This document shows, piece by piece, positions 52,391 through 61,434 of a stretch of 64,000 nucleotides of DNA; positions within the stretch are counted from its first letter, which is position 1, and each line of letters starts with the position of its first letter. The stretch spans positions 310,001 to 374,000 of the forward strand of contig UGGN01000001.1 in assembly GCA_900450455.1 (NCBI GenBank), given 5' to 3'. Below the pieces are notes generated by a model, which was not told the origin of the DNA, ran no database searches, and saw only the letters and a list, made by a program, of their open reading frames with translations. The position numbers were made by a program, and so were the translations under genes. The stretch comes from [Eubacterium] infirmum. GTDB taxonomy: Bacteria > Bacillota > Clostridia > Peptostreptococcales > Anaerovoracaceae.

Positions 52391-54055
52391 ATGAAAATAA
52401 ATTTGATAACAAAACCTAAGGGCGAGATTGCGGAGTGCGATATAAGACAGGGCATTTCAATAGAGAACCTCTGCTATGAGATAGAGGGACTTCCATATAG
52501 GATTCTTGCTGCCAAGGTTAATAATAGGATAGTGGACCTTAATTATACGCTTGATGAACCATGTACAGTTGAGCTTCTCGATATGAGAACTGAAGTGGCA
52601 AACATAGTGTATCAGGCGAGCCTATCTTTGATTTACGTCAAAGCGGTCAGAGACGTTCTCGGAGATGGTGCTAATGTTAGCATTAGAAACTCTTTGAACA
52701 AGGGCTTTTATACTAAGATTAAAACCAATAGAGAGCTTACGCCCGAGCTTATAGGGCAGGTTGAGAAGAGAATGCGAGAAATCGTAGAGGAAGATATTCC
52801 TTTTAAGAAAGAAGTTCTGTCGAGGGACAATGCTATAGAGTGTCTACATAAGGATGGCAGATTCGAGAGGGCTCGTCTTATTGAGACAGCACCGAACTTA
52901 ACACAAGTATTCTTCTACGACCTTGATGGATATCGAGACTTCTACTACACTTTGATGGCTCCATCGTCGGGATATATCGATTTGTTTGAGTTGAGAAAGT
53001 ACAAAAACGGTATTTTGCTGAGATTTCCTCATCCGTCAAATCCGAGTGTCGTGCCTGAGTTTGTGGATGAGAGCAAAATGTATCAGGCTTTTGCAGAACA
53101 GACGGTTTGGGAAAGGCTCCTCGGGGTTAGCTATGTCGCCGACCTGAACGAGAAGATTGCAAATGATGAAGCTAAGGATTTGATTCAGCTTTCCGAGGCA
53201 CTTCACGAGAAGAAGATTGCCCAAATTGCTGATATGATTAACAAGGAGCATAAGAGAATCATTTTGATTGCGGGTCCATCTTCCTCGGGAAAGACGACCT
53301 TTGCTCAGAGATTGTGTGTGCAGCTTCGAGTAAATGGCCTAGAACCTCTATATCTTGGAACAGATGACTATTTTGTAAACCGTGAAGATACACCACTTGA
53401 CGAACATGGCGAGAAGGATTACGAAAATTTGGATGCACTCGATATAGAGCTATTCAATAACAATATGAATGATCTGCTCGCGGGAAAGAGCGTAGATTTG
53501 CCCAACTTTGATTTTATGACCGGACAGAAAGTGTTCGGAAAGAGGATTACTTCAATTTCTGAGAATCAACCGATTGTAATTGAGGGTATTCATGGACTTA
53601 ACGAAAAGTTGACTAAGTTCATCCCTAAAGAAGAAAAGTTTAAGATCTATATAAGCCCGCTTGCACAAATTAACATCGATGTACACAACCGCGTTCCTAC
53701 AACTCTTGAGAGAATGCTGAGAAGAATTGTTAGAGATAATCTTTTTAGAGGTCACAGTGCAAAGGATACTATTGCGACATGGCCAAAGGTGAGAGCCGGG
53801 GAGGAGAAGAATATCTTCCCGTACAGTGGAGAGGCAGATGTTCTGTTCAACTCCTACCATATATATGAAATTTCTGTTTTGAGAAAGTATGCGGAACCGC
53901 TAATTGAGGAGATTTCTCAGGAGGATAAAGAGTATGCGGAAGCACAAAGGCTATTGCAATTTATGCAGTTTTTCCGTATTATAGAAAACGATGATATTAT
54001 AGTTAATAACTCAATAATAAGAGAGTTCATCGGTGGAAGCGTATTCGTGGACTAA
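52391..54055 (+). CDS. Nucleoside (uridine-type) kinase with N-terminal TGS/ThrRS-like domains
   Basis: 554 residues. The N-terminal TGS-like domain (about 1-60) and a ThrRS editing-like domain precede a P-loop kinase domain from about 280: IILIAGPSSSGKTTFAQRL is Walker A, LGTDDYFVNREDTPLDEHGEKDYENLDALD the substrate lid, and VIEGIHGLNEKL the Walker B region. This architecture is common in Clostridia and annotated as nucleoside kinase; its substrate is unproven. ATG 52391 lacks a strong ribosome site (ATGTGAT). Confidence 0.9.
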   Translation: MKINLITKPKGEIAECDIRQGISIENLCYEIEGLPYRILAAKVNNRIVDLNYTLDEPCTVELLDMRTEVANIVYQASLSLIYVKAVRDVLGDGANVSIRNSLNKGFYTKIKTNRELTPELIGQVEKRMREIVEEDIPFKKEVLSRDNAIECLHKDGRFERARLIETAPNLTQVFFYDLDGYRDFYYTLMAPSSGYIDLFELRKYKNGILLRFPHPSNPSVVPEFVDESKMYQAFAEQTVWERLLGVSYVADLNEKIANDEAKDLIQLSEALHEKKIAQIADMINKEHKRIILIAGPSSSGKTTFAQRLCVQLRVNGLEPLYLGTDDYFVNREDTPLDEHGEKDYENLDALDIELFNNNMNDLLAGKSVDLPNFDFMTGQKVFGKRITSISENQPIVIEGIHGLNEKLTKFIPKEEKFKIYISPLAQINIDVHNRVPTTLERMLRRIVRDNLFRGHSAKDTIATWPKVRAGEEKNIFPYSGEADVLFNSYHIYEISVLRKYAEPLIEEISQEDKEYAEAQRLLQFMQFFRIIENDDIIVNNSIIREFIGGSVFVD

Positions 54056-54080
54056 AGCGATGTTTTATGGAGGATAAACT

Positions 54081-55724
54081 ATGCAATTTTCGGTCTTTTT
54101 AGGCCTTATGGGAGGGCTTGCCCTATTCCTTTACGGAATGCAGATGACCAGCACCGGTCTTGAGGCGGCGGCTGGTGACCGCATGAAGAGTATTCTAGAA
54201 AGGCTTACATCTAATAGATTCATGGGAATTCTGATAGGTGTTGGGATCACAGCTTTAATTCAGAGCTCATCGGCGACGACCGTCATGGTTGTTGGATTCG
54301 TTAATTCAGGACTTATGAAGATTACTCAGGCTGTTTGGATTATCATGGGTGCTAATATAGGTACTACAATCACCGGACAGCTGATAGCCCTCGATGTAGG
54401 AGAAATAGCTCCGATGTTTGCGATGGCCGGTGTTGTACTTTTGGTATTCTTCAAGAGAGAGAAACTTCACAACTATGGTTATATAATTGCAGGTTTAGGA
54501 TTCCTTTTCCTAGGAATGAATTTGATGAGTCAGGCTATGGAACCGCTAAAGGAAGTTCCGGCATTTAAGGAAATGCTCACGTCTTTCCAGAATCCTCTGT
54601 TTGGACTTCTGTTTGGCCTTGTATTTACGGGAGTCATTCAGTCTTCCGCTGCGTCGGTTGGTATCCTTCAGATTTTGACAACTAGTGGAGCGCTAAGCTT
54701 CCACAGTGCCGTATTCGTTTTGTTCGGTGGAAACATTGGAACTTGTGTAACAACACTCCTTGCATCCATAGGTACAAACAGAAACGCGAAGAGAGCGATG
54801 CTCATTCATATGATGTTCAACGTGATAGGAGCACTTCTGTTCTCAACAATCTGTATTTTTACACCACTCACGGATTGGGTTGCGTCGTGGACTCCAACAA
54901 AGCCGGCTGCACAGATTGCCAACATGCATACATTCTTCAATGTGGTAACAACGCTGCTACTGCTTCCGTTCGGAAGCTATATGGCTATGCTGTCAAAGAA
55001 AATACTGCCAGAGGTTGAGGAGGAAGAGGCTGATGTTTTCAAATTAGAGTTCCTGAGACCTACAATGAAGCACGAGGAATACTTTTCAATCGGTGCATCT
55101 GCAATCATTATGAACGGAATTAGAAACGAGCTCTTGCGCATGTCTCGTATGGTCAAGGAAAATGTGATTGCCAGCTTTGATGTGGTCATAAACGGTGACA
55201 CAAAGATGCTAAAGAAGATAAGTGACAAAGAGGAATATATAGATTATCTGAACAAGGAAATCTCCAAGTATATATCCAACACTATGATTTATGAGACGAA
55301 TGTAAATGATAGCAGGTTGATAAATGCTTATTTCAAAATATGTACAAACTTGGAGCGTGTGGCTGATCATTCTATGAACATAGCCGAGTACTCTCTAAGG
55401 CTTGCTGAGAACAAGGTGAAGTTTACGGACGAGGCCTACCAAGAACTTGAGACAATGAAGAGGTACAGCGTGCTCGGTATGGAGACAATCAGTGCGCTAG
55501 ACAAGATGAATAGTGAAGATGTCGTTAAGACGGCCGCAATAGAACAGAAGATAGACGATTTAACCAGAGAGTATAGGACAAATCATCTAAGGCGAATGCA
55601 CAGAGGGACATGCAATGAGGATACTGCAGTACTTTATACGGAGCTCTTAATCGACTTTGAGAGAATAGGAGATCACCTTCTGAACATAGCTGAAGCGCTA
55701 AATGTCGCAGACAATGTGGATTAA
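54081..55724 (+). CDS. Na+/phosphate cotransporter family protein with PhoU-like domain
   Basis: 547 residues. Two inverted NptA/PF02690 repeats with QSSSATTVMVVGFVNSG and QSSAASVGILQILTTSG motifs lie among about eight membrane helices (about 1-310). A cytoplasmic PhoU-like helical domain follows (about 340-540, LERVADHSMNIAEYS and FERIGDHLLNIAEAL). It imports phosphate or senses it. GGAGG precedes ATG 54081. A small membrane gene follows 4 bp after the stop. Confidence 0.94.
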   Translation: MQFSVFLGLMGGLALFLYGMQMTSTGLEAAAGDRMKSILERLTSNRFMGILIGVGITALIQSSSATTVMVVGFVNSGLMKITQAVWIIMGANIGTTITGQLIALDVGEIAPMFAMAGVVLLVFFKREKLHNYGYIIAGLGFLFLGMNLMSQAMEPLKEVPAFKEMLTSFQNPLFGLLFGLVFTGVIQSSAASVGILQILTTSGALSFHSAVFVLFGGNIGTCVTTLLASIGTNRNAKRAMLIHMMFNVIGALLFSTICIFTPLTDWVASWTPTKPAAQIANMHTFFNVVTTLLLLPFGSYMAMLSKKILPEVEEEEADVFKLEFLRPTMKHEEYFSIGASAIIMNGIRNELLRMSRMVKENVIASFDVVINGDTKMLKKISDKEEYIDYLNKEISKYISNTMIYETNVNDSRLINAYFKICTNLERVADHSMNIAEYSLRLAENKVKFTDEAYQELETMKRYSVLGMETISALDKMNSEDVVKTAAIEQKIDDLTREYRTNHLRRMHRGTCNEDTAVLYTELLIDFERIGDHLLNIAEALNVADNVD

Positions 55725-55728
55725 TGCA

Positions 55729-56196
55729 ATGAAGAAACTAAAATTCGAAAAGATAAAGAAAATAAATTTCAAAAAACTGCGCGGAGTCAAAAGAATGGTC
55801 AGCGGAAGCAATCTAATTGGATTTGAGACTGCGGTTATCGGGGCGGTTATTGTCTATGTGGTTGTTCTTTCGGGAATGATTAAAGTTACTAGCCTTTTAA
55901 CTGGCCTAGTGCTTGTAGGCGCAGGAACAGCTCTTCTATTTGGTGATTCTGCTAAGAAGAACTCTGATGATGCTGAAGCAGAGAAGGTGGACGGTAAGTC
56001 TAAAGCAAAGGGCGAGAGCCTAGGAATGTTCATCTTGCACCAGTGCTGCGTTTTAGGAATGACGGCTATGCTCGTGCTCAGCATAATATATGACAATCGC
56101 GCTGATTTCTTTAGTTGGGTTTTAGCGATATTTGCAGCTATAATGCTAGTGAGCGTCTTTGTGCAAAGGATAATAAGGAAATATAAGGCTGGCTAG
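55729..56196 (+). CDS. Small membrane protein, unknown function
   Basis: 155 residues. A very basic N-terminus (MKKLKFEKIKKINFKKLRGVKR) is followed by two helices (AVIGAVIVYVVVLSGMI, SLLTGLVLVGAGTALLFG), a charged loop (KKNSDDAEAEKVDGKSKAKGE) and two more helices. The start is the ATG 4 bp after the nptA stop; no separate ribosome site, so translation is probably coupled. No family was recognised. The hydrophobic layout is firm, the function is open. Confidence 0.7.
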   Translation: MKKLKFEKIKKINFKKLRGVKRMVSGSNLIGFETAVIGAVIVYVVVLSGMIKVTSLLTGLVLVGAGTALLFGDSAKKNSDDAEAEKVDGKSKAKGESLGMFILHQCCVLGMTAMLVLSIIYDNRADFFSWVLAIFAAIMLVSVFVQRIIRKYKAG

Positions 56197-56225
56197 GGAA
56201 GGCGAGCTATTTATAAGAAGAGTTG

Positions 56226-56253
56226 CCCGGGGTCATATAGGCACCGGGTTTTT
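56226..56253 (+). terminator. Terminator of the nptA operon
   Basis: CCCGG (56226-56230) pairs with CCGGG (56244-56248), extended by imperfect pairs, then TTTTT. Confidence 0.7.
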
Positions 56254-56273
56254 GATATTAAGGATATAAAAAG

Positions 56274-56361
56274 AGGTGTACAGATATTATTATCCGTACA
56301 CCTGTGTTGGTATTTATCTTATTGTGGATTTAAGAATATATTCCGGACCGGAATATATTCT
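56274..56361. repeat. Two inverted repeats in the convergent gap
   Basis: AGGTGTAC (56274-56281) with GTACACCT (56296-56303). Then a perfect 14-bp inverted repeat with a 1-nt centre, AGAATATATTCCGG and CCGGAATATATTCT (56333-56361). The first may form RNA hairpins on either strand; the second is too tight to fold well and looks more like a protein-binding palindrome or cruciform. It lies downstream of both flanking genes. Confidence 0.7.
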
Positions 56362-56387
56362 AATATGTTTAATTTATGTATCTTATA

Positions 56388-56765
56388 TTAAAGTTCTTTC
56401 TTCCAAAGACCGTGTAGATTGCAGTACTCGTAAACAGCAACCGGCTTCTCACCTTCTGCAAGTGCAAATACTGCCTCAGGCTTGCCTGTGTGGTCCAAAT
56501 CCTTACGAGCTACACCATTCTCTGTCTCAAGATAGATGAATGCGATGTGGTGCTCTTCTGTCATTGGATGCTCAACGCTTCCAACTTTAACCTTTACCAG
56601 ATTGCCTTCTACTGAAACTTCAGGAACGTGCTTCTCCTGAGCAGCGTCTGTTGTGTTAGCCTTAAGCTCCCTCATAGGTTCTCCACAACATACAGGAACT
56701 ACCTTAGCATCGTTTACTACTTCGAAAATGTTTCCACAATGATTACACTTAAAAATCTTTAACAT
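56388..56765 (-). CDS. dfx: Desulfoferrodoxin (superoxide reductase)
   Basis: 125 residues. The N-terminal desulforedoxin domain has CNHC and CC (Fe(SCys)4 centre). The catalytic domain has EKHVPEV, VEHPMTEEHHIAFI (His ligands) and EYCNLHGLW (Cys and His ligands of the active iron). It reduces superoxide to peroxide without making oxygen. ATG 56765 follows GGAGG on the minus strand. It is divergent from perR-rbr, forming an oxidative-stress locus. Confidence 0.95.
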   Translation of the reverse strand: MLKIFKCNHCGNIFEVVNDAKVVPVCCGEPMRELKANTTDAAQEKHVPEVSVEGNLVKVKVGSVEHPMTEEHHIAFIYLETENGVARKDLDHTGKPEAVFALAEGEKPVAVYEYCNLHGLWKKEL

Positions 56766-56820
56766 TACTATTTCCTCCTAAATATTTGAGCTTAACGCTC
56801 TTTCTCTATATCGTATTTAT

Positions 56821-56849
56821 ATTATACCCTATAATTTGATTTTAAACAA
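56821..56849 (-). promoter_or_regulatory. Probable promoter of dfx
   Basis: On the minus strand TTGTTT (56849-56844), 17 bp, TATAAT (56826-56821). No strong Fur/PerR-box was noticed over it. Confidence 0.55.
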
Positions 56850-56880
56850 TATAATTTTAAAAAATAATTTTTAATTTGGC

Positions 56881-56926
56881 TTGACAAGTGATGTACAGGA
56901 TGATATTATAATGATAATCGTTATCA
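56881..56926 (+). promoter_or_regulatory. perR-rbr promoter with Fur/PerR box
   Basis: TTGACA (56881-56886), 17 bp, TATTAT (56904-56909). TGATAATCGTTATCA (56912-56926) matches the classic 7-1-7 Fur-box TGATAATNATTATCA at all but one defined position, placed at the start point. It is closer to Fur than to PerR-box consensus. Confidence 0.82.
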
Positions 56927-56950
56927 GTTATGAATAAAAGGTAGGCAATA

Positions 56951-57394
56951 TTGAAGTATTCGAGGCAAAGAAACATCATCCTCGGTATAGTCAAGAACAG
57001 TTATGATCATCCTACCGCAGAAACGGTTTATAAGCTGGCTCGCAAGGAACTGCCAAGCATAGGTATTGCGACTGTATATCGCAACCTGAATCAACTGGTG
57101 GATTCCGGTGAAGTCATAAGGATTTCACTCCCGGGCGGAGTGGACCGCTTTGATGGACACCTTGATAAGCATTATCATTCGATATGTCCGGAGTGCGGAA
57201 GACTTACGGACCTGAATGGGGCGGATGAGCATAGCCTGACGAAACTCAAGGATGATATGGGTAAGGCATTTGGTCTAGATGCTGACAACGAAATTAATTT
57301 TCGTTCAGTTATATTGGAATGCAAGTGTGATAAATGTAGAAGGCAAACGGAGAAACGCAGCTTTATCGAGTCACACATGCAGATAAGTGTTTAA
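56951..57394 (+). CDS. perR: Fur-family repressor, probably PerR
   Basis: 147 residues. The winged helix (SIGIATVYRNLNQLVDSGEVIRI) is typical of Fur/PerR. DKHYHSICPECGRL holds regulatory-metal His and the first structural-zinc CxxC; CKCDKC supplies the second. The start is TTG 56951 after AAAGGTAGG. Its neighbours (rubrerythrin downstream, superoxide reductase divergent) point to peroxide sensing. It likely binds the box at 56912 and represses itself. Fur proper is the alternative. Confidence 0.9.
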   Translation: MKYSRQRNIILGIVKNSYDHPTAETVYKLARKELPSIGIATVYRNLNQLVDSGEVIRISLPGGVDRFDGHLDKHYHSICPECGRLTDLNGADEHSLTKLKDDMGKAFGLDADNEINFRSVILECKCDKCRRQTEKRSFIESHMQISV

Positions 57395-57430
57395 TGGTTA
57401 TTATAATATTTAAGTGAAATGGAGGAAATC

Positions 57431-57967
57431 ATGAAGGATTTAAAGGGAACAAAAACATTAGAAAATCTACTTACAGCATTTGCCGGTGAGTCACAGGCAA
57501 GAAACAAGTACACATACTATGCATCAAAGGCTAAAAAGGAAGGCTATGTACAGATTAGCAACATTTTCCTAGAGACCGCTGCTAACGAGAAGGAGCACGC
57601 AGAACTTTGGTTCAAGCTTGCTCACGGAATCGGAACAACAGAGGAAAACCTGCTTGATGCTGCCGAAGGTGAAAACTACGAGTGGACAGATATGTATAAG
57701 GAAATGGCTGCTACAGCTAGAGAAGAGGGATTTCCGGAAATCGCCGCTCAGATGGAAGGCGTAGCTGCTATCGAAAAGGAGCACGAGGAGAGATACAGAA
57801 AGCTTGCTGCTAACATTAAGGAAGGCAAGGTATTCGAGAGAGAAGAGAAGGTTCTATGGCAGTGCAGCAACTGTGGACACCAGGTTGTAGCTGAAAAGGC
57901 TCCACAGCTTTGTCCTGTATGTAAGCACCCACAGGCTTATTTCCAGATTAAGTCAGAAAACTATTAA
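57431..57967 (+). CDS. rbr: Rubrerythrin
   Basis: 178 residues. A four-helix diiron domain ([54 protein letters not shown]) supplies the Glu/His ligands, followed by a rubredoxin domain with CSNCG and CPVC. It reduces hydrogen peroxide with electrons from NADH via rubredoxin. ATG 57431 follows GGAGG; the in-frame ATG at 57419 overlaps that site and is not used. Gap from perR is 36 bp, so they are in one operon under the Fur/PerR box. Confidence 0.95.
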   Translation: MKDLKGTKTLENLLTAFAGESQARNKYTYYASKAKKEGYVQISNIFLETAANEKEHAELWFKLAHGIGTTEENLLDAAEGENYEWTDMYKEMAATAREEGFPEIAAQMEGVAAIEKEHEERYRKLAANIKEGKVFEREEKVLWQCSNCGHQVVAEKAPQLCPVCKHPQAYFQIKSENY

Positions 57968-58011
57968 TAAGCCGACCGTTTATATACGGTCAATATTAAA
58001 AAGCAATTTTC

Positions 58012-58046
58012 AGGATAGAGTTCATATAGGGCTCTGTCCTATTTTT
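58012..58046 (+). terminator. Terminator after rbr
   Basis: AGGATAGAG (58012-58020) and CTCTGTCCT (58032-58040, one G-U), then ATTTTTG. A smaller hairpin GACCG...CGGTC precedes it at 57974-57991. Confidence 0.8.
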
Positions 58047-58143
58047 GTTGGAAATTAGGGGGTTAAGGTCTTTTTATAGGAATTGAATTTTAAAGTTCAG
58101 AGGTATATAATATGGCTATGAGTATAAGGATATGGAGGTATCT

Positions 58144-58917
58144 ATGAGAAGTATATTTGAGAATGGCCCTGTAGAGATTAAAGACCAAAATGACAGGGAA
58201 CTTATAGTTCGTAAAGATGGCTTTAGCCTAAACACCGGTAAGAAAGAAATCAATGTTTCGTTTAAGGATATTCGATACACTAATGTTACAAGATATTGCA
58301 ATTCAAACAACTGCTACATGGTAATGATGATAGGTAAGGACGGAAATAATGTAGAGTTTGATACAGATTTGCCACACATAGACGGTGTTCATAATATATT
58401 GGAGACAAAGACCATCCTTACAGCATTCGCTGCGAGCAGGCTCGGAAAGGATTTTCCAAACAATCTAAGAACTCTTGATATAGAATTAGGCCATTCGCTT
58501 AAGGAAAAGCTCATCAGCATATCAAATGGCGTAATTAAGGGTGCCAAGAACAGCATAAAAATTGATGATATTCACACAGTTAAATGTGTGAGCAACGGTG
58601 CTATAACAAGATTCGCAATCTACACGGGTTCAAAGAAGAGGCTTTTCAATACTCCGGATTTTGCAGTAGCATGTAATGAACTTACCGCACCTTTGCTTGA
58701 GGCAATTGTAACGAAAAACACGGGCAAGGGAATAGATTTTAGTCGTGGAAACGGCTTTGATCAGAAAACTTCGGAGTATGCATTAATTCGCTATATGGAC
58801 TCGGATTTCTTCATCAATGAAGATGGGACATTTAACGAGGAATGGCAGAAGGACGCATACTTCAGAATCGCTCAGTATGGATACGATGTTAAGAACTTAA
58901 TGAGTCAATTTGAATAG
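58144..58917 (+). CDS. Hypothetical protein with two PH-like beta segments
   Basis: 257 residues, soluble, no signal or membrane segment. Two similar beta-rich stretches (about 12-75 and 130-180: ELIVRKDGFSLNT...VSFKDIRYTNV and KNSIKIDDIHTVKCVSNGA...) look like PH/GRAM-type folds. It ends with FFINEDGTFNEEWQKDAYFRIAQYGYDVKNL. ATG 58144 is used because GGAGG lies just before it and after the upstream in-frame ATG 58132. No family was recognised. Confidence 0.75.
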   Translation: MRSIFENGPVEIKDQNDRELIVRKDGFSLNTGKKEINVSFKDIRYTNVTRYCNSNNCYMVMMIGKDGNNVEFDTDLPHIDGVHNILETKTILTAFAASRLGKDFPNNLRTLDIELGHSLKEKLISISNGVIKGAKNSIKIDDIHTVKCVSNGAITRFAIYTGSKKRLFNTPDFAVACNELTAPLLEAIVTKNTGKGIDFSRGNGFDQKTSEYALIRYMDSDFFINEDGTFNEEWQKDAYFRIAQYGYDVKNLMSQFE

Positions 58918-58959
58918 AGTAAATTAGCATAACTCCATATAGTTAATATAGACATCAAA

Positions 58960-58999
58960 AATGCACAAACGATTACCCAAGTAATTGTCTGTGCATTTC
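58960..58999. terminator. Bidirectional terminator-like hairpin
   Basis: AAATGCACA (58960-58968) with TGTGCATTT (58991-58999). It lies between the stops of the convergent hypothetical gene and the histidine kinase, with T-rich sequence on the minus side. Confidence 0.65.
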
Positions 59000-59010
59000 G
59001 TTATTGTGTA

Positions 59011-60474
59011 TTATTTCTTCGTCTTAAGAATCTCCAGCTCAAACCAGAAAGTGCTACCCTTTCCGAGCTTGCTGTTTACACCGTACGGAGCCTTATGCAG
59101 GTTTAGAATCTCTCTAACGATTGAAAGACCAAGTCCGCTTCCGTCTGTCTGTCTAACGTGGTGTGTACTTGATTTATAGTATCTTTCCCAAACGTGATTC
59201 ACCTCGTCCGGAGCGATGCCCTGTCCGTGGTCTATCACCTCGCATCTAACCTTTGATCTTGCCACACGCTTTACATTGATGATTATCTCCTTGTCATCGC
59301 CGCAGTATTTAACAGCATTGTTTATAAGGTTAGAAATAACCTGCGTAATTTTGGCTTTATCAGCAAAGACAGGTAGAGACTCGTTGTTGTTATAAGTGAA
59401 CTTATATCCGTCATTTTCAGCAAGAATATCGTAGGATGTGAGCAAAGTGCGCACGCTTTCGGATATATCAAACTCACTTTTTTCAAGCACTATCTTGCGC
59501 TGTTGCATTCTGGATAGATTGAGCATATCGTTTACAAGGATGTTTAACCTATCCGATTCTTCGATAATTACGCCAAGGTGCTGGTTTCTTTTCTCGGGGT
59601 TGTTTCCGGATAAGTCCCTAATCATCTCGGCATAGGATCTAATCATGGTCAGTGGCGTTCTGAGGTCATGACTGACATTTGCTATCAAATCTTTCTGATA
59701 CATATCGGTCTTCTCAAGTTCTCGAGAAGCTTTACTCAAAGTCTCAGAGAGATTTTGAATCTCAGAGTAGGAGCTTGGCCTAAACTGAACTCCGTAATGT
59801 CCCTTGCCCATCTCCTCTGCAGATTTCGTTATATTTTTGATTGGCCTGCTAATCATATTTGCCATGTATAGAGCCATCGAAAGTGCTAGAAACATAGCTA
59901 TGAATGTGATATAGACAAGTTGTGTCCTCAAAATAGAAATCGTGGATTTCACCGGCGAGAGCGGTGAAAACATGTAGAGTATATAGCTGTTTGCCATATT
60001 TTCGTCTTTGTTATTTGAATCCTCCGCCTTGTAAAGATAGGTTGCATAGGCTAGCAGCTGATTGTCCTGGTAAGGAACAATGACAGATACACTTGGGAAG
60101 GTGCTGCTCTCAAGTTGCTGGCGAAGATTGGAGGACTGAAGGCTGTAGAGGTACTCTTGTTTATAACCGTTGTACTCAGGTAGAATAGCGACTCTACCAT
60201 CTCCGGTCTCAACCCTTATATACGAGTCGGTCCCCGAACTGATCTCGTTTATCTTCCTACTCATAGCTTCTTTGCCGTTTCGCTTATATTCGTCTATTAG
60301 CTCTTGCGCCATTTTCTTGGTTTCACGAAGTTTCATGTCCTCGTAAAAGGAATCCATGAAATAAATCTGAAGCAACCAAATCAAAGCGATTAATAGCGCT
60401 GCAAAGAGTATAAAATAGCACCAGAGTTTGAAACTAAGGCTCCTGATATCAAACCTTTTCTTGTTATTTCTCAT
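59011..60474 (-). CDS. Sensor histidine kinase of a two-component system
   Basis: 487 residues. Two membrane helices (about 14-34 and 185-207) bound an extracytoplasmic sensor of about 150 residues. Then HAMP (about 208-260), HisKA with NVSHDLRTPLTMIRSYAEM (phospho-His), and HATPase with NLINNAVKYCGD, DHGQGIAPDEV and GSGLGLSIV. Its start overlaps the end of the response-regulator gene by 11 bp. The signal is unknown; the layout resembles PhoR/VicK-type kinases without PAS. Confidence 0.94.
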   Translation of the reverse strand: MRNNKKRFDIRSLSFKLWCYFILFAALLIALIWLLQIYFMDSFYEDMKLRETKKMAQELIDEYKRNGKEAMSRKINEISSGTDSYIRVETGDGRVAILPEYNGYKQEYLYSLQSSNLRQQLESSTFPSVSVIVPYQDNQLLAYATYLYKAEDSNNKDENMANSYILYMFSPLSPVKSTISILRTQLVYITFIAMFLALSMALYMANMISRPIKNITKSAEEMGKGHYGVQFRPSSYSEIQNLSETLSKASRELEKTDMYQKDLIANVSHDLRTPLTMIRSYAEMIRDLSGNNPEKRNQHLGVIIEESDRLNILVNDMLNLSRMQQRKIVLEKSEFDISESVRTLLTSYDILAENDGYKFTYNNNESLPVFADKAKITQVISNLINNAVKYCGDDKEIIINVKRVARSKVRCEVIDHGQGIAPDEVNHVWERYYKSSTHHVRQTDGSGLGLSIVREILNLHKAPYGVNSKLGKGSTFWFELEILKTKK

Positions 60475-61141
60475 ACTCGAACTTATATCCTACTCCTCTG
60501 AGGGTCACTATGAAATCACGGTAAGGACCTAGGTTATTACGCAAGTTTTTGATATGCGTATCGATGGTCCTGTCATCACCGAAGAAGTCATATCCCCATA
60601 TATCGGAGAGTAACTTATCTCTTGAAAGTGCAATGTTCTTGTTTTTAATTAAGTAGAACAGAAGGTCGTACTCCTTTGGTGTAAGCTCAACTCGCTTGCC
60701 GTCCACTGTAACGGTGCGCGCTGCGATATTTATCTCGAGTCCATCAAATGTGAGAACGCTGCTTTTGTCCTTTGATACAGAATTACGTCTCTCTAAAACA
60801 ACGTTTACACGTGCCATTAGCTCCTTAGGGCTGAAAGGTTTGACGATATAATCGTCAATTCCAAGCTCAAATCCGAATAGCTTGTCATATTCCTCGCCTC
60901 GTGCCGAAAGCATGATGATAGGAACATCGGAAATTTTCTTGATTTCTTTGCATGCGGTGAAGCCGTCGAGCTTAGGCATCATTATATCTAAAATAACAAG
61001 GTCATACTTGTTTAGTTTGCATAGTCCAACAGCGCTCATTCCGTCCTCTGCTTCGGTCACCTCATAACCGTTGAACTCTGCATATTCTCGAATTACCTCT
61101 CTGATTTTCGGTTCGTCGTCTACGACAAGTAACTTGTACAT
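60464..61141 (-). CDS. OmpR/PhoB-family response regulator
   Basis: 225 residues. The receiver domain opens LLVVDDEPKIREVI, with phospho-acceptor Asp in LVILDIMMPKLDGF and Lys in IVKPFSPKEL. The winged helix ends with DRTIDTHIKNLRNNLGPYRDFIVTLRGVGYKFE. ATG 61141 is preceded by GGGAGG on the minus strand; an upstream extension of 41 codons is not protein-like. It is first in an operon with its kinase. Confidence 0.95.
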   Translation of the reverse strand: MYKLLVVDDEPKIREVIREYAEFNGYEVTEAEDGMSAVGLCKLNKYDLVILDIMMPKLDGFTACKEIKKISDVPIIMLSARGEEYDKLFGFELGIDDYIVKPFSPKELMARVNVVLERRNSVSKDKSSVLTFDGLEINIAARTVTVDGKRVELTPKEYDLLFYLIKNKNIALSRDKLLSDIWGYDFFGDDRTIDTHIKNLRNNLGPYRDFIVTLRGVGYKFEYEK

Positions 61142-61312
61142 AATATATATTCCTCCCATTTTCTGTTTGTATGATAACGTGTCAAGGTGAAGTTTTAATG
61201 TGATTAGTGTTATAATTCTATCATAATTGTCACAAATATAAAAGCAAACTACATAATATGACAACAGAGTGAAAAAGCATTGAATTTACCATTGTTTTAG
61301 AGCATGGGAGTA

Positions 61313-61341
61313 TTGACGACAAGCTGCTATAGGAATATACT
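61313..61341 (+). promoter_or_regulatory. Probable promoter upstream of the PIN/TRAM gene
   Basis: TTGACG (61313-61318), 17 bp, TATACT (61336-61341). The remaining 5' region to 61434 has no clear structured element. Confidence 0.6.
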
Positions 61342-61434
61342 GTAATATGTATAGAAATAGCTATTTTGAGGTGGTAGCACGTGTGAAAAAATCATAAAAA
61401 GCTTCACCCAAAATATTAAGAAAGGAGGTGCAAT

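Noticed and set aside
61365..61412. AGGTGGTAGCACG resembling a T-box core upstream of the PIN/TRAM gene
   Set aside because: No stem I or specifier loop upstream, no matching terminator, and the gene is not an amino-acid gene; resemblance is probably chance.
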